Assembly (NCBI GenBank): GCA_023445445.1
Contig: JAEXLD010000067.1
Span: 1-26,483 of the forward strand
Reading direction: 5' to 3'
Length of the DNA stretch: 26,483 nucleotides
DNA from: Bacillota bacterium
Lineage (GTDB): Bacteria; Bacillota; Clostridia; Clostridiales; Clostridiaceae
Shown here: positions 7,774 to 15,781 of the stretch, piece by piece
Numbering within the stretch: the stretch's first letter is position 1
Layout of the letters: each line of letters begins with the position of its first letter
The notes under the pieces: model-generated
Told to the model about the DNA's origin: nothing
Database searches by the model: none
The model's input: only the letters and a program-made list of their open reading frames with translations
Translations under genes and position numbers: made by a program

Positions 7774-9117
7774 ATGAGTTTTGAAGAAAGAAGAGATAGT
7801 TTATTAAAGCAAGCTTTAGATATAAATGAAAATGGAGAGGCTTATAGTGGATTTGAAAGAGAATTTTTTTCCTTAGTTGAAACTGTAATTATTGATATGC
7901 TTGAGGGAGAAGATGGTTTCTTTGGACAATTCATGGTTAGAATAGAAAGAAGTATTAGGTTTAACATTACTTGGCCTTTAGCAACAATACCCAAAATGCA
8001 AGGCTTTAGAATGTATTTTAATCCATTACTATTTTTAGCTTGTGATAAAAGAGAGATGCAAGCATTGTTTAAACATGAGATTTATCATATTATGTATGGA
8101 CATCATGAAAGAGAGAGAATTCTTAAACAAAAGTATACTAATCTTGCAGTTAATTTAGCAGTAGATATATCTATTAATCAATTTATTAAGAATCTTCCTA
8201 CTTATAGTTATAAGATTGAAAGAGTTAATAAAGAATATGGTTCTAACTTATCAGAAGATAAACCTATTGAAATATATGCTGAACAAATTGAAAAAGCAAT
8301 TAAATCTAAGTTAACAGATACTATGAAGGATGATAAAAACAATGATATAGGTGAAATGATAGACATTTCTAAGGCTCATGATGTATGGGAAGAAAGCACC
8401 CTTACTCAAGATTCAATAAAGGACTTAACTAAGAAAGCTGCTATTGGTTCTTATAAAGGGAAAGCTCCAAAGGATATTGTAGGGATTATTAATTCTTATA
8501 CTGAAAAGGCTGAAATATCATGGCAAGATGCCCTTAAGAAGGTAATACCATCATTAAGAGCAGGGGAAAGAAAAACTATTATGAGAAGAAATAGAAGACA
8601 ACCTGAAAGGCTAGACTTAAGAGGAACTCTTCCTAATAATGTTCCAGAAGTTATAGTTGCTTTAGATATTAGTGCTTCCATGAGTGAAGAAGAATTTAAT
8701 AAGATATTAATTGAGGTTTTAGAAATTACTAGAACTAGGACAAATAAAATTACTGTAATAGAATGTGATAATGAAATAAGGCGTATATATGAGATTAAAT
8801 CAAAAAATGATATTAAGAAGAGATCTTCTAAAAATGGTTCTACAAAATTTTCGCCAGTATTTAGATATATAAGAGAAAATAATTTGAGGAATTCTGTTCT
8901 AATATATTTTACTGATGGAGTTGGAGAAAAGGAATTAGAAGTAAAGCCTTTTAAACGTAATACTATATGGGTAATAACTGGAGATGAGGAATTTTCCTTA
9001 GATGAACCTTATGGAGAAATAAAGAGAATTTCTGTAAAGGTTGAAAAAGGTGAAGGTGGTACTGCTGGTCTTGAAATGATAAAAGAATATCAGCAAGAGC
9101 ATGGAAGATACTACTAA
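7774..9117 (+). CDS. DUF2201 protein: metallopeptidase-like N-terminal domain plus VWA-like domain
   Basis: A 447-residue cytosolic protein with two domains. The N-terminal part has a zinc-peptidase HExxH motif, HEIYH at 101-105, followed by H110-H111, as in the DUF2201 N-terminal putative metallopeptidase domain. The C-terminal part (about 290-440) is a von Willebrand A-like fold with a MIDAS-type DISAS (D298, S300, S302), a threonine in NGSTKF (T357) and an aspartate in FTDG (D381), so metal binding looks intact. A linker of about 150 residues is lysine-rich. Its AGGA ribosome site overlaps the stop of the ATPase gene, implying translational coupling. MoxR ATPases commonly remodel VWA partners, so this is the likely ATPase partner. 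Confidence 0.9.
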   Translation: MSFEERRDSLLKQALDINENGEAYSGFEREFFSLVETVIIDMLEGEDGFFGQFMVRIERSIRFNITWPLATIPKMQGFRMYFNPLLFLACDKREMQALFKHEIYHIMYGHHERERILKQKYTNLAVNLAVDISINQFIKNLPTYSYKIERVNKEYGSNLSEDKPIEIYAEQIEKAIKSKLTDTMKDDKNNDIGEMIDISKAHDVWEESTLTQDSIKDLTKKAAIGSYKGKAPKDIVGIINSYTEKAEISWQDALKKVIPSLRAGERKTIMRRNRRQPERLDLRGTLPNNVPEVIVALDISASMSEEEFNKILIEVLEITRTRTNKITVIECDNEIRRIYEIKSKNDIKKRSSKNGSTKFSPVFRYIRENNLRNSVLIYFTDGVGEKELEVKPFKRNTIWVITGDEEFSLDEPYGEIKRISVKVEKGEGGTAGLEMIKEYQQEHGRYY

Positions 9118-9140
9118 TTAAAGTTTTTGGATGTAAAATG

Positions 9141-9178
9141 AAGAAATAAACTCCTTTAGGAGTTTATTTCTTTATTTT
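9141..9178. terminator. Intrinsic terminator of the three-gene operon
   Basis: A long stem, AAGAAATAAACTCC (9141-9154) with GGAGTTTATTTCTT (9159-9172), has a TTTA loop and a T-rich tail. The 9179-9275 stretch that follows holds no gene that I can see. Confidence 0.88.
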
Positions 9179-9275
9179 ACATTTATATTTTCATTGTACC
9201 ATAGTACTTTTTCTATTTATTGATTAAATATTTTTGATGAGTTTAGCTACTTATTACTAAGAGAAATAGCAATAC

Positions 9276-9304
9276 TGGAAAAAGAAAATTATTTATGATA
9301 TAAT
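9276..9304 (+). promoter_or_regulatory. Extended -10 promoter for the 9327 gene
   Basis: TGATATAAT (9296-9304) is a perfect extended -10. TGGAAA (9276-9281) is a partial -35 at 17-base spacing. The leader would be very short, about 15 bases, just enough to hold the GGGGGTG ribosome site. Confidence 0.6.
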
Positions 9305-9326
9305 ACATTTCATGTGGGGGTGTTTT

Positions 9327-9983
9327 ATGAAATCTTTTAAAATAAGCAAGAATGCTAGTGTGTTATTAATTATTTTTGTTTTGTTTGTTAGTTTGCTCAT
9401 AAACGTTTACACTTCAATAATGAACTCTAGATATAAAATAATAATAGGCAAAGAAACTTACAAGAGCATTGAAGAAATTAGAAACAGAAATGAAAGCTCA
9501 TTAGCTACTTTAGACCAATGTATAAAAGCCAAAAGTATCAGTAATGAAGAATTATTATCCTTATATAAGAATTATAGTTCTATTTCTAAGGAATTTACTG
9601 CATTATGGATAAGTTATAAAGAGTATGGGAATGAAGATATAATTTCTATAAATAAAAAATCTAAGATTGAAAATCAAGTACCGACAGAAGTATATTCAAG
9701 AGTAGAAAGTTTATTATTTGAACATTTAAATTATGAAATGGGAACTAATAAAGATAAGGTGATTTTAGAAGGAGAAGTGTTAGAGAATTTTACTGAAATG
9801 TATAACTTGACTAACGAACTCAATAGTTTTTATAAAGATTTTAACGAAACTAAATTAAAAAATGTAGATATAGATGACAGAGAAATTACTTATATCAAAA
9901 AAACATATTGGATAGATATTTTAGATGGTATGAATTCTGTTATTTATCCTTATTCTGATTATGAGTTCACATTTAAAGAATAA
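9327..9983 (+). CDS. Membrane-anchored protein of unknown function
   Basis: A 218-residue protein with a single N-terminal membrane anchor (about residues 11-28 after KSFKISKN) and no cleavage or lipobox motif. The rest is a polar, Lys/Glu/Asn-rich extracytoplasmic domain, probably mostly helical with possible coiled-coil stretches around 35-85. Reminiscent of four-helix sensor domains, but I see no signalling domain and cannot name a family. The start is taken at 9327, because GGGGGTG (9316-9322) is the ribosome site; the upstream in-frame ATG at 9312 overlaps it. It stands alone between two terminators, with its own promoter. Confidence 0.8.
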   Translation: MKSFKISKNASVLLIIFVLFVSLLINVYTSIMNSRYKIIIGKETYKSIEEIRNRNESSLATLDQCIKAKSISNEELLSLYKNYSSISKEFTALWISYKEYGNEDIISINKKSKIENQVPTEVYSRVESLLFEHLNYEMGTNKDKVILEGEVLENFTEMYNLTNELNSFYKDFNETKLKNVDIDDREITYIKKTYWIDILDGMNSVIYPYSDYEFTFKE

Positions 9984-9988
9984 TATTT

Positions 9989-10031
9989 AGGAGATGAAAA
10001 CTATTTTTTCTAGTTAATCATCTCCTTTTTT
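9989..10031 (+). terminator. Intrinsic terminator after the anchored protein
   Basis: GGAGATGA (9990-9997) pairs with TCATCTCC (10018-10025), with an inner AACTA/TAGTT extension, and is followed by six T. Confidence 0.85.
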
Positions 10032-10120
10032 ATGCTATTTGTGATATATTAATATATAGATGATAAATAATACTATTTGATAAAATCTTAATAAGCAATA
10101 TAGTATTAAGGAGGTAGGTT

Positions 10121-10990
10121 ATGAATTTAAATAGAAATGATCAATGTTGGTGTAATAGTGGGAAAAAATATAAAAAGTGCCATTTAGAATTTGATGAAAA
10201 ACTAGAGGCCTTAAAGCATAAAGGATATGAAGTGCCAACAAGAGATATGATCAAAAATGAAGAACAAATTCAAGGAATAAGAGAAAGTGCAAAAATTAAT
10301 AATGCAGTATTAGATTTAGTTCAAGAAAAGATAAAATTAGGAATGAATACAGAGGAAATTGATAAGTTAGTTCATGATTTTACTGTTAATAGTGGAGCTA
10401 TACCAGCACCATTAAATTATGATGGATATCCAAAGAGCGTATGTGTATCAATTAATGATATAGTATGTCATGGAATACCAAGTGAAGATACAATATTAAT
10501 GGATGGAGATATAGTTAATGTTGATGTATCAACTATATATAATGGATACTATTCAGATGCTTCAAGAATGTTTATGATTGGAAATGTATCTGAAGAAGAT
10601 GAGAAACTGGTTAGAGTTACTAAGGAATGCTTAGACAAGGGCTTAGCTGCAGTGAAGCCATGGGGATTTTTAGGTGATATTGGAGCTGTTATTCAAGAGC
10701 ATGCAGAAGCAAATGGATTTTCAGTAGTTAGAGCTTTTGGTGGTCATGGAGTTGGAATAGAGTTTCATGAAGAACCTTTTGTTGCCCATGTAGGTGAAAG
10801 AGGAGAAGGAATGGTTTTAGTTCCTGGAATGGTATTTACTATTGAACCAATGCTTAATCAAGGAGATTACGAAGTTTTCGTAGATGAAGATGATGATTGG
10901 ACTGTATTTACAGCAGATGGTGGATATTCAGCACAATGGGAATACACAGTTTTAGTTACAGAAGATGGTGCAGAAGTTATTGCATGGTAA
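10121..10990 (+). CDS. map: Type I methionine aminopeptidase with N-terminal SEC-C zinc motif
   Basis: A 289-residue cytosolic enzyme that removes the initiator methionine from new proteins. The first 25 residues carry a SEC-C metal motif (C9, C11, C20, H21; pattern CxCx8CH), which in SecA binds zinc and the ribosome, so it may dock this enzyme near the tunnel exit. The pita-bread catalytic domain keeps all dimetal ligands: D135, D146, H209, E242 and E274, plus the substrate histidines H117 and H216. It is longer than the plain 250-residue form because of the extension. AAGGAGG (10108-10114) sets the ATG. TTGATA-N16-TATAGT at 10077-10104 lies directly upstream, but would start transcription within the ribosome site, so the promoter is uncertain. 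Other map copies may exist elsewhere in the genome. Confidence 0.95.
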   Translation: MNLNRNDQCWCNSGKKYKKCHLEFDEKLEALKHKGYEVPTRDMIKNEEQIQGIRESAKINNAVLDLVQEKIKLGMNTEEIDKLVHDFTVNSGAIPAPLNYDGYPKSVCVSINDIVCHGIPSEDTILMDGDIVNVDVSTIYNGYYSDASRMFMIGNVSEEDEKLVRVTKECLDKGLAAVKPWGFLGDIGAVIQEHAEANGFSVVRAFGGHGVGIEFHEEPFVAHVGERGEGMVLVPGMVFTIEPMLNQGDYEVFVDEDDDWTVFTADGGYSAQWEYTVLVTEDGAEVIAW

Positions 10991-11030
10991 TTTTTAAGTA
11001 AAGGGACTTTGTTAGTATCTTTATATAATA

Positions 11031-11061
11031 AAAAACTCAAGCCAAAAGCTTGAGTTTTTTT
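11031..11061. terminator. Bidirectional intrinsic terminator between map and the HesB-like gene
   Basis: AAAAACTCAAGC (11031-11042) and GCTTGAGTTTTT (11048-11059) pair perfectly around CAAAA, with T-runs on both strands. It serves the converging plus- and minus-strand genes. Confidence 0.92.
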
Positions 11062-11086
11062 TATGTTATCAAATAATTATTGATAA

Positions 11087-11419
11087 TTAGTGACATCCGC
11101 CACCACAAGATCCACATCCACCACTTTCAACTTCGATTAAAGGTTTAAGAGATAATCCTCTTCCTTCATTTTCATCAGTTGAAAGTAATCTAAATCCACC
11201 GAATTCATCTACTAACTTTTCTTCTACAACGAAAACTATATCATTAACCTTTTGAGTTAAATCTCCATCTTTTGCGTCGTCAACAGATATATTAAAAGCA
11301 GGACCACTACATCCAAATCCAGCTAAGTTAATTCTAATGCTGTAATTATCTACTTCATTTTCGTCTAAAAATCCTTTGAATTCATTGTATGCTTCTTCAC
11401 TTAATAAAATTTTATCCAT
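11087..11419 (-). CDS. HesB/IscA-like protein with Cys-rich C-terminus
   Basis: A 110-residue protein of the HesB/IscA-type beta fold used in iron-sulfur cluster handling. The domain has the family stretch IRINLAGFGCSGPAFNISV with its conserved cysteine (C37). The canonical C-terminal CGC pair is replaced by a glycine-rich tail GGCGSCGGGCH with three cysteines and a terminal histidine. This is the clostridial HesB-like type, often found as a stand-alone gene; role in cluster binding or carriage is inferred. The ribosome site GAAGGTG lies just before the ATG. It has its own promoter, divergent from the methyltransferase-like gene. Confidence 0.85.
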   Translation of the reverse strand: MDKILLSEEAYNEFKGFLDENEVDNYSIRINLAGFGCSGPAFNISVDDAKDGDLTQKVNDIVFVVEEKLVDEFGGFRLLSTDENEGRGLSLKPLIEVESGGCGSCGGGCH

Positions 11420-11458
11420 ATTTTCACCTTCTATTTCTAAATGATAATTTATATCACT

Positions 11459-11486
11459 AGTATAACATAGTAAGTTTAAATATCAA
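11459..11486 (-). promoter_or_regulatory. Promoter of the HesB-like gene
   Basis: On the minus strand, TTGATA (11486-11481) is followed after 16 bases by TATACT (11464-11459), preceded by TG in the extended -10 position (TGTTATACT). Confidence 0.75.
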
Positions 11487-11529
11487 GAGTTTTTTTATGC
11501 AAAAGATAGTAAATTTTTATAAATTGTTA

Positions 11530-11558
11530 TTGTCATTATATTATATGATAAATATAAT
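11530..11558 (+). promoter_or_regulatory. Promoter of the methyltransferase-like/VTT operon
   Basis: TTGTCA (11530-11535), a 17-base spacer and a perfect TATAAT (11553-11558). Divergent from the HesB-like promoter, with about 43 bases between the two -35 boxes. Confidence 0.75.
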
Positions 11559-11598
11559 TATAAGTAACTTGACATTTAATTAGAAGGGATGTTTTATT

Positions 11599-12342
11599 TT
11601 GAAACCGTATGATAATAATTATATATATGATAAAGTTAAAGAATATAATGATTCCATATCCCAAGGAAGAGTTGGAAACTTTGAAATAATAAAAAAAAAT
11701 AATAATAGTGATTTTATAGATGGATACATGTATAGAAGGAAGGGAAGAATAAATCCCAATATTATAGAACTACAAGGACCTGATAAAGTTTGGATGAGAA
11801 TATCGCCTCTTGAAATAGAAAGCTCCTATATGTTTATAAAATATGCTAAAGGAAAAGTTGGAATAGTTGGTTTAGGCCTTGGATATGTAGCTCAAGAATT
11901 AGCAAAAAAATCAAATGTAGATGAAATTATAGTTTATGAGCTAGAAAAGGATGTTATAGATTTATATTATTCAAATTTTGAAAAGAATGAAAAGATAAAA
12001 ATAATAAACAAAGATGCTTTTGAAGCTGATAGTGAGATGTTTGATTATTTTTACGTGGATATTTATGAATATAAACTAGATCCTAGGGTGGTAGAAGATT
12101 ATAATAAATTTAACAAAATACATAAAATAGAAGAGTATTTATTTTGGGGAATGGAACATTTTCTTTTAAGTTGTAAATATGAAGAAATAGTATGGGTATT
12201 TATTCCTGAATTATGGATGGAAATTAGTAAGAAGATATTTGGAGCACTCCAAGAAGCTAATTTATTGAAATATTATAAGCAACTTGATGAAAAATTAGTA
12301 AGTAAAGTATTAGCTGGATTTAAAAAGGCATTAGATTATTAA
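11599..12342 (+). CDS. Rossmann-fold SAM-methyltransferase-like protein (spermidine-synthase-like)
   Basis: A 247-residue cytosolic protein. Residues 86-125 form a class I methyltransferase nucleotide site: the glycine-rich loop VGIVGLGLGYVAQEL (87-101), followed by the acidic strand end IIVYELEKDVI (E114). A later IINKDAFEAD would contact the adenine. The layout resembles spermidine synthase-like proteins, but no polyamine-specific motif is visible, so the substrate is unknown and it may not be an active methyltransferase. The start codon is TTG at 11599: GAAGGGA precedes it by 8-9 bases, and the nearby ATG at 11589 is out of frame. The VTT-family membrane protein gene follows with a 15-base gap. 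Confidence 0.78.
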   Translation: MKPYDNNYIYDKVKEYNDSISQGRVGNFEIIKKNNNSDFIDGYMYRRKGRINPNIIELQGPDKVWMRISPLEIESSYMFIKYAKGKVGIVGLGLGYVAQELAKKSNVDEIIVYELEKDVIDLYYSNFEKNEKIKIINKDAFEADSEMFDYFYVDIYEYKLDPRVVEDYNKFNKIHKIEEYLFWGMEHFLLSCKYEEIVWVFIPELWMEISKKIFGALQEANLLKYYKQLDEKLVSKVLAGFKKALDY

Positions 12343-12345
12343 ACT

Positions 12346-12360
12346 AAGGAGAAGCATATT
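12346..12360 (+). promoter_or_regulatory. Ribosome site positioned for an ATT start
   Basis: AAGGAG (12346-12351) lies 6 bases before an in-frame ATT (12358-12360) but 21 bases before the first in-frame ATG (12373). No other ribosome site is present nearer the ATG. Confidence 0.55.
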
Positions 12361-12942
12361 AAATTTATAGTTATGTTTAATTTAAGTTATATAGTGGATT
12401 TATTTCAACAGTATAATATGTATTCAATTCCTATATCTTTAATTATAAGCATAATAATTGCTTTATTAGGAGTTATTCCATCTATATTTATTACTGGAGC
12501 TAATATAGTTTTTTTTGGTCCTTTTTGGGGTTTCATGATTTCTTTATTAGGTGAAGTAATAGGTGGGTATATAACATTTATAGTATATAGATTAGGATTT
12601 AAGAAAGGTGTAGAAAGTATTAAAGATAAGCATAAATTATTAAAAGCAATTTCAGAAGGTCAGGGAAAGAAAGTGGGTTTATTAATTTTTGAAGGTAGAT
12701 TAATACCATTTATACCATCTGGTTTTGTAACATTAGCAGCAGCTATAAGTAATGTAAATGGAAGTGTTTTTAACTTAGCTAGCTTTTTAGGAAAGATACC
12801 TTCTATAGCTCTTGAAGCTTTAATTAGTTATGACTTAATTAATATTCAGCAAAACTATATAAGATTAGGATTTACCATAATTGGAATAGCTCTTTTATAC
12901 TTTACAGTGAAAAGCTCAAAAATAAATAATAATATGAGTTAA
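12358..12942 (+). CDS. VTT-domain (TVP38/TMEM64, DedA-like) membrane protein
   Basis: An integral membrane protein of 189 residues from ATG 12373, or 194 from ATT 12358. Four to five membrane segments are visible. The central re-entrant-type motif GANIVFFGPFWGFMISLLGEVIGGYITFIVYRLGF is typical of the VTT/SNARE-associated domain, and the later FEGRLIPFIPSGFVTLAAAIS gives the conserved R..P. Members act in lipid scrambling or transport, with poorly known substrates; a role in undecaprenyl-phosphate or phospholipid movement is only inferred. I placed the start at the ATT because the sole ribosome site (12346-12351) fits it; if that is wrong, the ATG 15 bases downstream is the start. Second gene after the methyltransferase-like gene, closed by a strong terminator. 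Confidence 0.85.
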   Translation: MKFIVMFNLSYIVDLFQQYNMYSIPISLIISIIIALLGVIPSIFITGANIVFFGPFWGFMISLLGEVIGGYITFIVYRLGFKKGVESIKDKHKLLKAISEGQGKKVGLLIFEGRLIPFIPSGFVTLAAAISNVNGSVFNLASFLGKIPSIALEALISYDLINIQQNYIRLGFTIIGIALLYFTVKSSKINNNMS

Positions 12943-12958
12943 ATAAAAATTATTAAAC

Positions 12959-12984
12959 AAAAAAGGCACTTATGTGCCTTTTTT
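12959..12984. terminator. Bidirectional terminator between the VTT gene and leuS
   Basis: AAAAGGCAC (12961-12969) pairs with GTGCCTTTT (12974-12982) around TTAT, flanked by A- and T-runs. It can end both the VTT transcript and the minus-strand leuS transcript. Confidence 0.9.
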
Positions 12985-13006
12985 CATTTAAGTTTATTAA
13001 AGAAAA

Positions 13007-15457
13007 CTATTTAACTACTATGTTTACTAATCTTCCCTTAATAACAATAACTTTAACTATATTTTTTCCTTCAGTTGCAGCTACTACATTTTCATTAGCT
13101 AATGAAGCAGCTTTAATTCCTTCTTCGTCTAAATCTGTAGGAACGTTAATCTTAGCTTTTATCTTTCCATTAACTTGAATTGCAATTTCAACTTCATCTT
13201 TAACTAAAGCTTTAGCATCAAATTCTGGCCATTGTTGGTTGAAGATTGAATACTCTAATCCTAGTAAACTCCATTGTTCTTCAGCAAAGTGAGGAGCAAA
13301 TGGTGCTAAAATCTTTAAGAAATCAATACAAGTGTTTTTTAAGAATTCTAAGTTCTTAATATCTTCTTGTAGATATTTAGATAAAGCATTTACAAATTCC
13401 ATCATTCTTGCTATAGCAGTATTGAATTGCATTTTATCAGCATCTTCAGTTACACCTTTAATTGCATTGTGTAACCAGAAGTTTAATTCTTTTTCTGCCT
13501 TATCCATAGTAGTTTTGTTATTATCACCTTTTTCTATTGCTTCTCTTGCAGTTTCAAGGTATCTTTCAATTCTGTCTACAAATCTTGCAACAGATTTAAG
13601 ACCATCATCACTCCAAGCTCCACCTTCAATATAGGCAAAACCAAACATTAAATACATTCTAAATACATCTGAACCATATTCAGAGATATAATCATTTGGA
13701 GAAATAGTATTTCCTTTTGATTTACTCATTTTTAGGCCATCTGGTCCAAGTATTAAACCTTGGTGAGTTAATGATTTAAATGGTTCATCAAAATCTAAAT
13801 ACCCCATATCACGAAGAGCCTTAGTTATAAATCTAGCATATAATAAGTGCATACAAGCATGCTCTGGACCGCCGACGTACTTATCAACAGGAAGCATTTT
13901 ATTTACTATATCTTTATCGAAAGCTTTTTCTGTGTTTTTGCTATCAGGATATCTTAATTGATACCAAGATGAACAAACAAAAGTATCTAAAGTATCTACT
14001 TCTCTCTTAGCAGGTTTTCCACACTTTGGACAAGTTGTGTTTACAAAAGAACCACATTTTGCAAGAGGTGATTTCCCATCTGGAGCAAATTCAACATCAT
14101 ATGGAAGTTCTACTGGTAATTGAGCTTCTGGTACTGCTACAGTTCCACAATCATCACAATGAACTATTGGAATTGGAGCACCCCAATATCTTTGTCTAGA
14201 TACTAACCAGTCTCTTAATCTGTAATTAACTTTTGCTGAACCAAGATTCATTGAAGATAGTTTTTCAACAATTTTTTCTTTAGCTTCTTCAGTAGTAAGG
14301 CCATCAAATTCGCCTGAATTAACTAATTTACCGTATTCACAATATGGTAATTCATCATTTCCACCATTTTTGCTAGTTATAACTCTTTCAATTGGTAAAT
14401 TGAATTTAGTTGCAAAAGCATAATCTCTTTCATCATGAGCTGGAACAGCCATAACAGCTCCAGTACCATAAGTTGCTAATACATAATCCCCAACCCAAAT
14501 AGGAACTTCTTTATTATTTATAGGATTTATTGCATAAGATCCTGTAAACACTCCAGTTTTTTCTCTAGATAAAGATTGTCTTTCTATATCAGATTGCTTT
14601 TTAGCTTCTTCTTTATAATTTTCAACAGATTCTTTATATTCTGATGTAGTTAATTTATCAACTAATGGATTTTCAGGAGCTAAAACTACATAAGTCACAC
14701 CATTTAATGTATCTACTCTTGTTGTGAATACATCAAATTTAATATCTGAATCTTTAACTTTAAATGTAACTTCTGCACCAGTAGATTTTCCTATCCAGTG
14801 TTTTTGCATTGCTACAGTTTTTTCAGGCCAATCTAAAGTATCTAATTTTTCTAGTAATTCATCAGCATAATCAGTTATTTTTAAGAACCATTGAGTTAAG
14901 TCCTTCTTTGTTACTTCTGTAGAACATCTTTCACAAAGCCCTTCAACAACTTGTTCATTTGCTAAAACTGTATTACAAGATGGACACCAATTTACAGGAG
15001 CTTTCTTTCTATATGCTAAACCTTTTTCATATAATTTTAAGAATACCCATTGAGTCCATTTATAATAATCAGGATGACATGTTATAACTTCATTTTCCCA
15101 GTTAAACATTGCTCCCATTGCTTTTAATTGCTTTTCCATAGTTTCAATATTTTTATCAGTTGAATCCTTTGGATGAATTCCAGTTTTTATTGCATAGTTT
15201 TCTGCTGGAAGTCCAAAAGCGTCAAAGCCCATTGGTTGGAATACATTATATCCTTGCATTCTTTTCATTCTAGCCCATGAATCAACTGGTCCATAGTTAA
15301 ACCAATGACCTGCATGTAATTGGCTACCTGATGGATATGAGAACATTTCTAGGACATATAATTTTTCTCCATCTTTATTTGGGTCGAACTTATAAAGATT
15401 AGTTTCTTCCCACTTATCCTGCCATTTTTTATCAATGGAAGTTCCGTATTTAGCCAT
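13007..15457 (-). CDS. leuS: Leucyl-tRNA synthetase
   Basis: An 816-residue class I synthetase that charges tRNA-Leu. The HIGH signature appears as HAGH (48-51) and the KMSKS loop as KMSKS (576-580). A zinc-binding knuckle with CPSC and CERC sits near residues 155-180. The CP1 editing domain is present, with TTRVDTLNGVTYVVLAPENP and the conserved YGTGAVMAVPAHDERDYAFA. Normal bacterial length, with an intact C-terminal anticodon-binding part. The start is 15457 (MAKYGTS), preceded by GAGGAGG; the longer reading frame to 15514 overlaps the leader terminator. Expression is controlled by the T-box leader directly upstream. Confidence 0.99.
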   Translation of the reverse strand: MAKYGTSIDKKWQDKWEETNLYKFDPNKDGEKLYVLEMFSYPSGSQLHAGHWFNYGPVDSWARMKRMQGYNVFQPMGFDAFGLPAENYAIKTGIHPKDSTDKNIETMEKQLKAMGAMFNWENEVITCHPDYYKWTQWVFLKLYEKGLAYRKKAPVNWCPSCNTVLANEQVVEGLCERCSTEVTKKDLTQWFLKITDYADELLEKLDTLDWPEKTVAMQKHWIGKSTGAEVTFKVKDSDIKFDVFTTRVDTLNGVTYVVLAPENPLVDKLTTSEYKESVENYKEEAKKQSDIERQSLSREKTGVFTGSYAINPINNKEVPIWVGDYVLATYGTGAVMAVPAHDERDYAFATKFNLPIERVITSKNGGNDELPYCEYGKLVNSGEFDGLTTEEAKEKIVEKLSSMNLGSAKVNYRLRDWLVSRQRYWGAPIPIVHCDDCGTVAVPEAQLPVELPYDVEFAPDGKSPLAKCGSFVNTTCPKCGKPAKREVDTLDTFVCSSWYQLRYPDSKNTEKAFDKDIVNKMLPVDKYVGGPEHACMHLLYARFITKALRDMGYLDFDEPFKSLTHQGLILGPDGLKMSKSKGNTISPNDYISEYGSDVFRMYLMFGFAYIEGGAWSDDGLKSVARFVDRIERYLETAREAIEKGDNNKTTMDKAEKELNFWLHNAIKGVTEDADKMQFNTAIARMMEFVNALSKYLQEDIKNLEFLKNTCIDFLKILAPFAPHFAEEQWSLLGLEYSIFNQQWPEFDAKALVKDEVEIAIQVNGKIKAKINVPTDLDEEGIKAASLANENVVAATEGKNIVKVIVIKGRLVNIVVK

Positions 15458-15499
15458 TATTAATCCTCCTCTAAAATAACGATTGATTGTAAAAAGAAT

Positions 15500-15737
15500 A
15501 AAAAAATCCCTCATCTCAATTAAGAGACGAAGGATATATTCGCGGTACCACTCTTATTAGAAAATATAAATTTTCTCACTCAAAAATATAACGGGGGTTA
15601 CCCGTACTTGCTTTTAACAAGTAAGCTCATAGGCAAGTTCTTATATTCTATGCACTGTTTTTCAGCAACCAACAGCTCTCTTAAGCATAAAGCTTATAAT
15701 ACTACTCCTAATCACAGCCAAATATATAATTTTAATA
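15500..15737 (-). promoter_or_regulatory. T-box riboswitch of leuS, CUU (Leu) specifier
   Basis: Read on the minus strand. The T-box sequence AGAGTGGTACCGCG (15554-15541) is a near-perfect match to the consensus. Upstream, the Stem I distal loop signature AGAGAGCTG...GGTTGCTG is followed by GAACTTGCCTATGAGC, where CTT at 15637-15635 occupies the specifier position, fitting leucine. The terminator stem is 15533-15524 with 15517-15508, followed by a T-run (15507-15500). The antiterminator would pair AAGAG just before the T-box with CTCTT of the terminator 5' arm. Uncharged tRNA-Leu should stabilise the antiterminator and switch leuS on. Confidence 0.95.
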
Positions 15738-15743
15738 TAAACA

Positions 15744-15772
15744 ATTATATATTTTATTATATTATAAGTCAA
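15744..15772 (-). promoter_or_regulatory. leuS promoter
   Basis: On the minus strand, TTGACT (15772-15767), a 17-base spacer and perfect TATAAT (15749-15744). The predicted start near 15737 gives the T-box leader a 5' end just before Stem I. Confidence 0.85.
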
Positions 15773-15781
15773 CATTTATAG

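Noticed and set aside
5889..9117. Defence-system reading of the MoxR/DUF2201 operon
   Set aside because: Flanking genes are housekeeping, composition does not differ from neighbours, and there is no nuclease, toxin, integrase or other defence gene nearby.
10077..10104. TTGATA-N16-TATAGT as the map promoter
   Set aside because: Transcription would begin inside the ribosome site at about 10111, leaving no usable leader; kept only as a remark in the gene entry.
12972..13178. Plus-strand open frame overlapping the 3' end of leuS
   Set aside because: Antisense to a clear leuS C-terminus; starts inside a terminator region and lacks a ribosome site.
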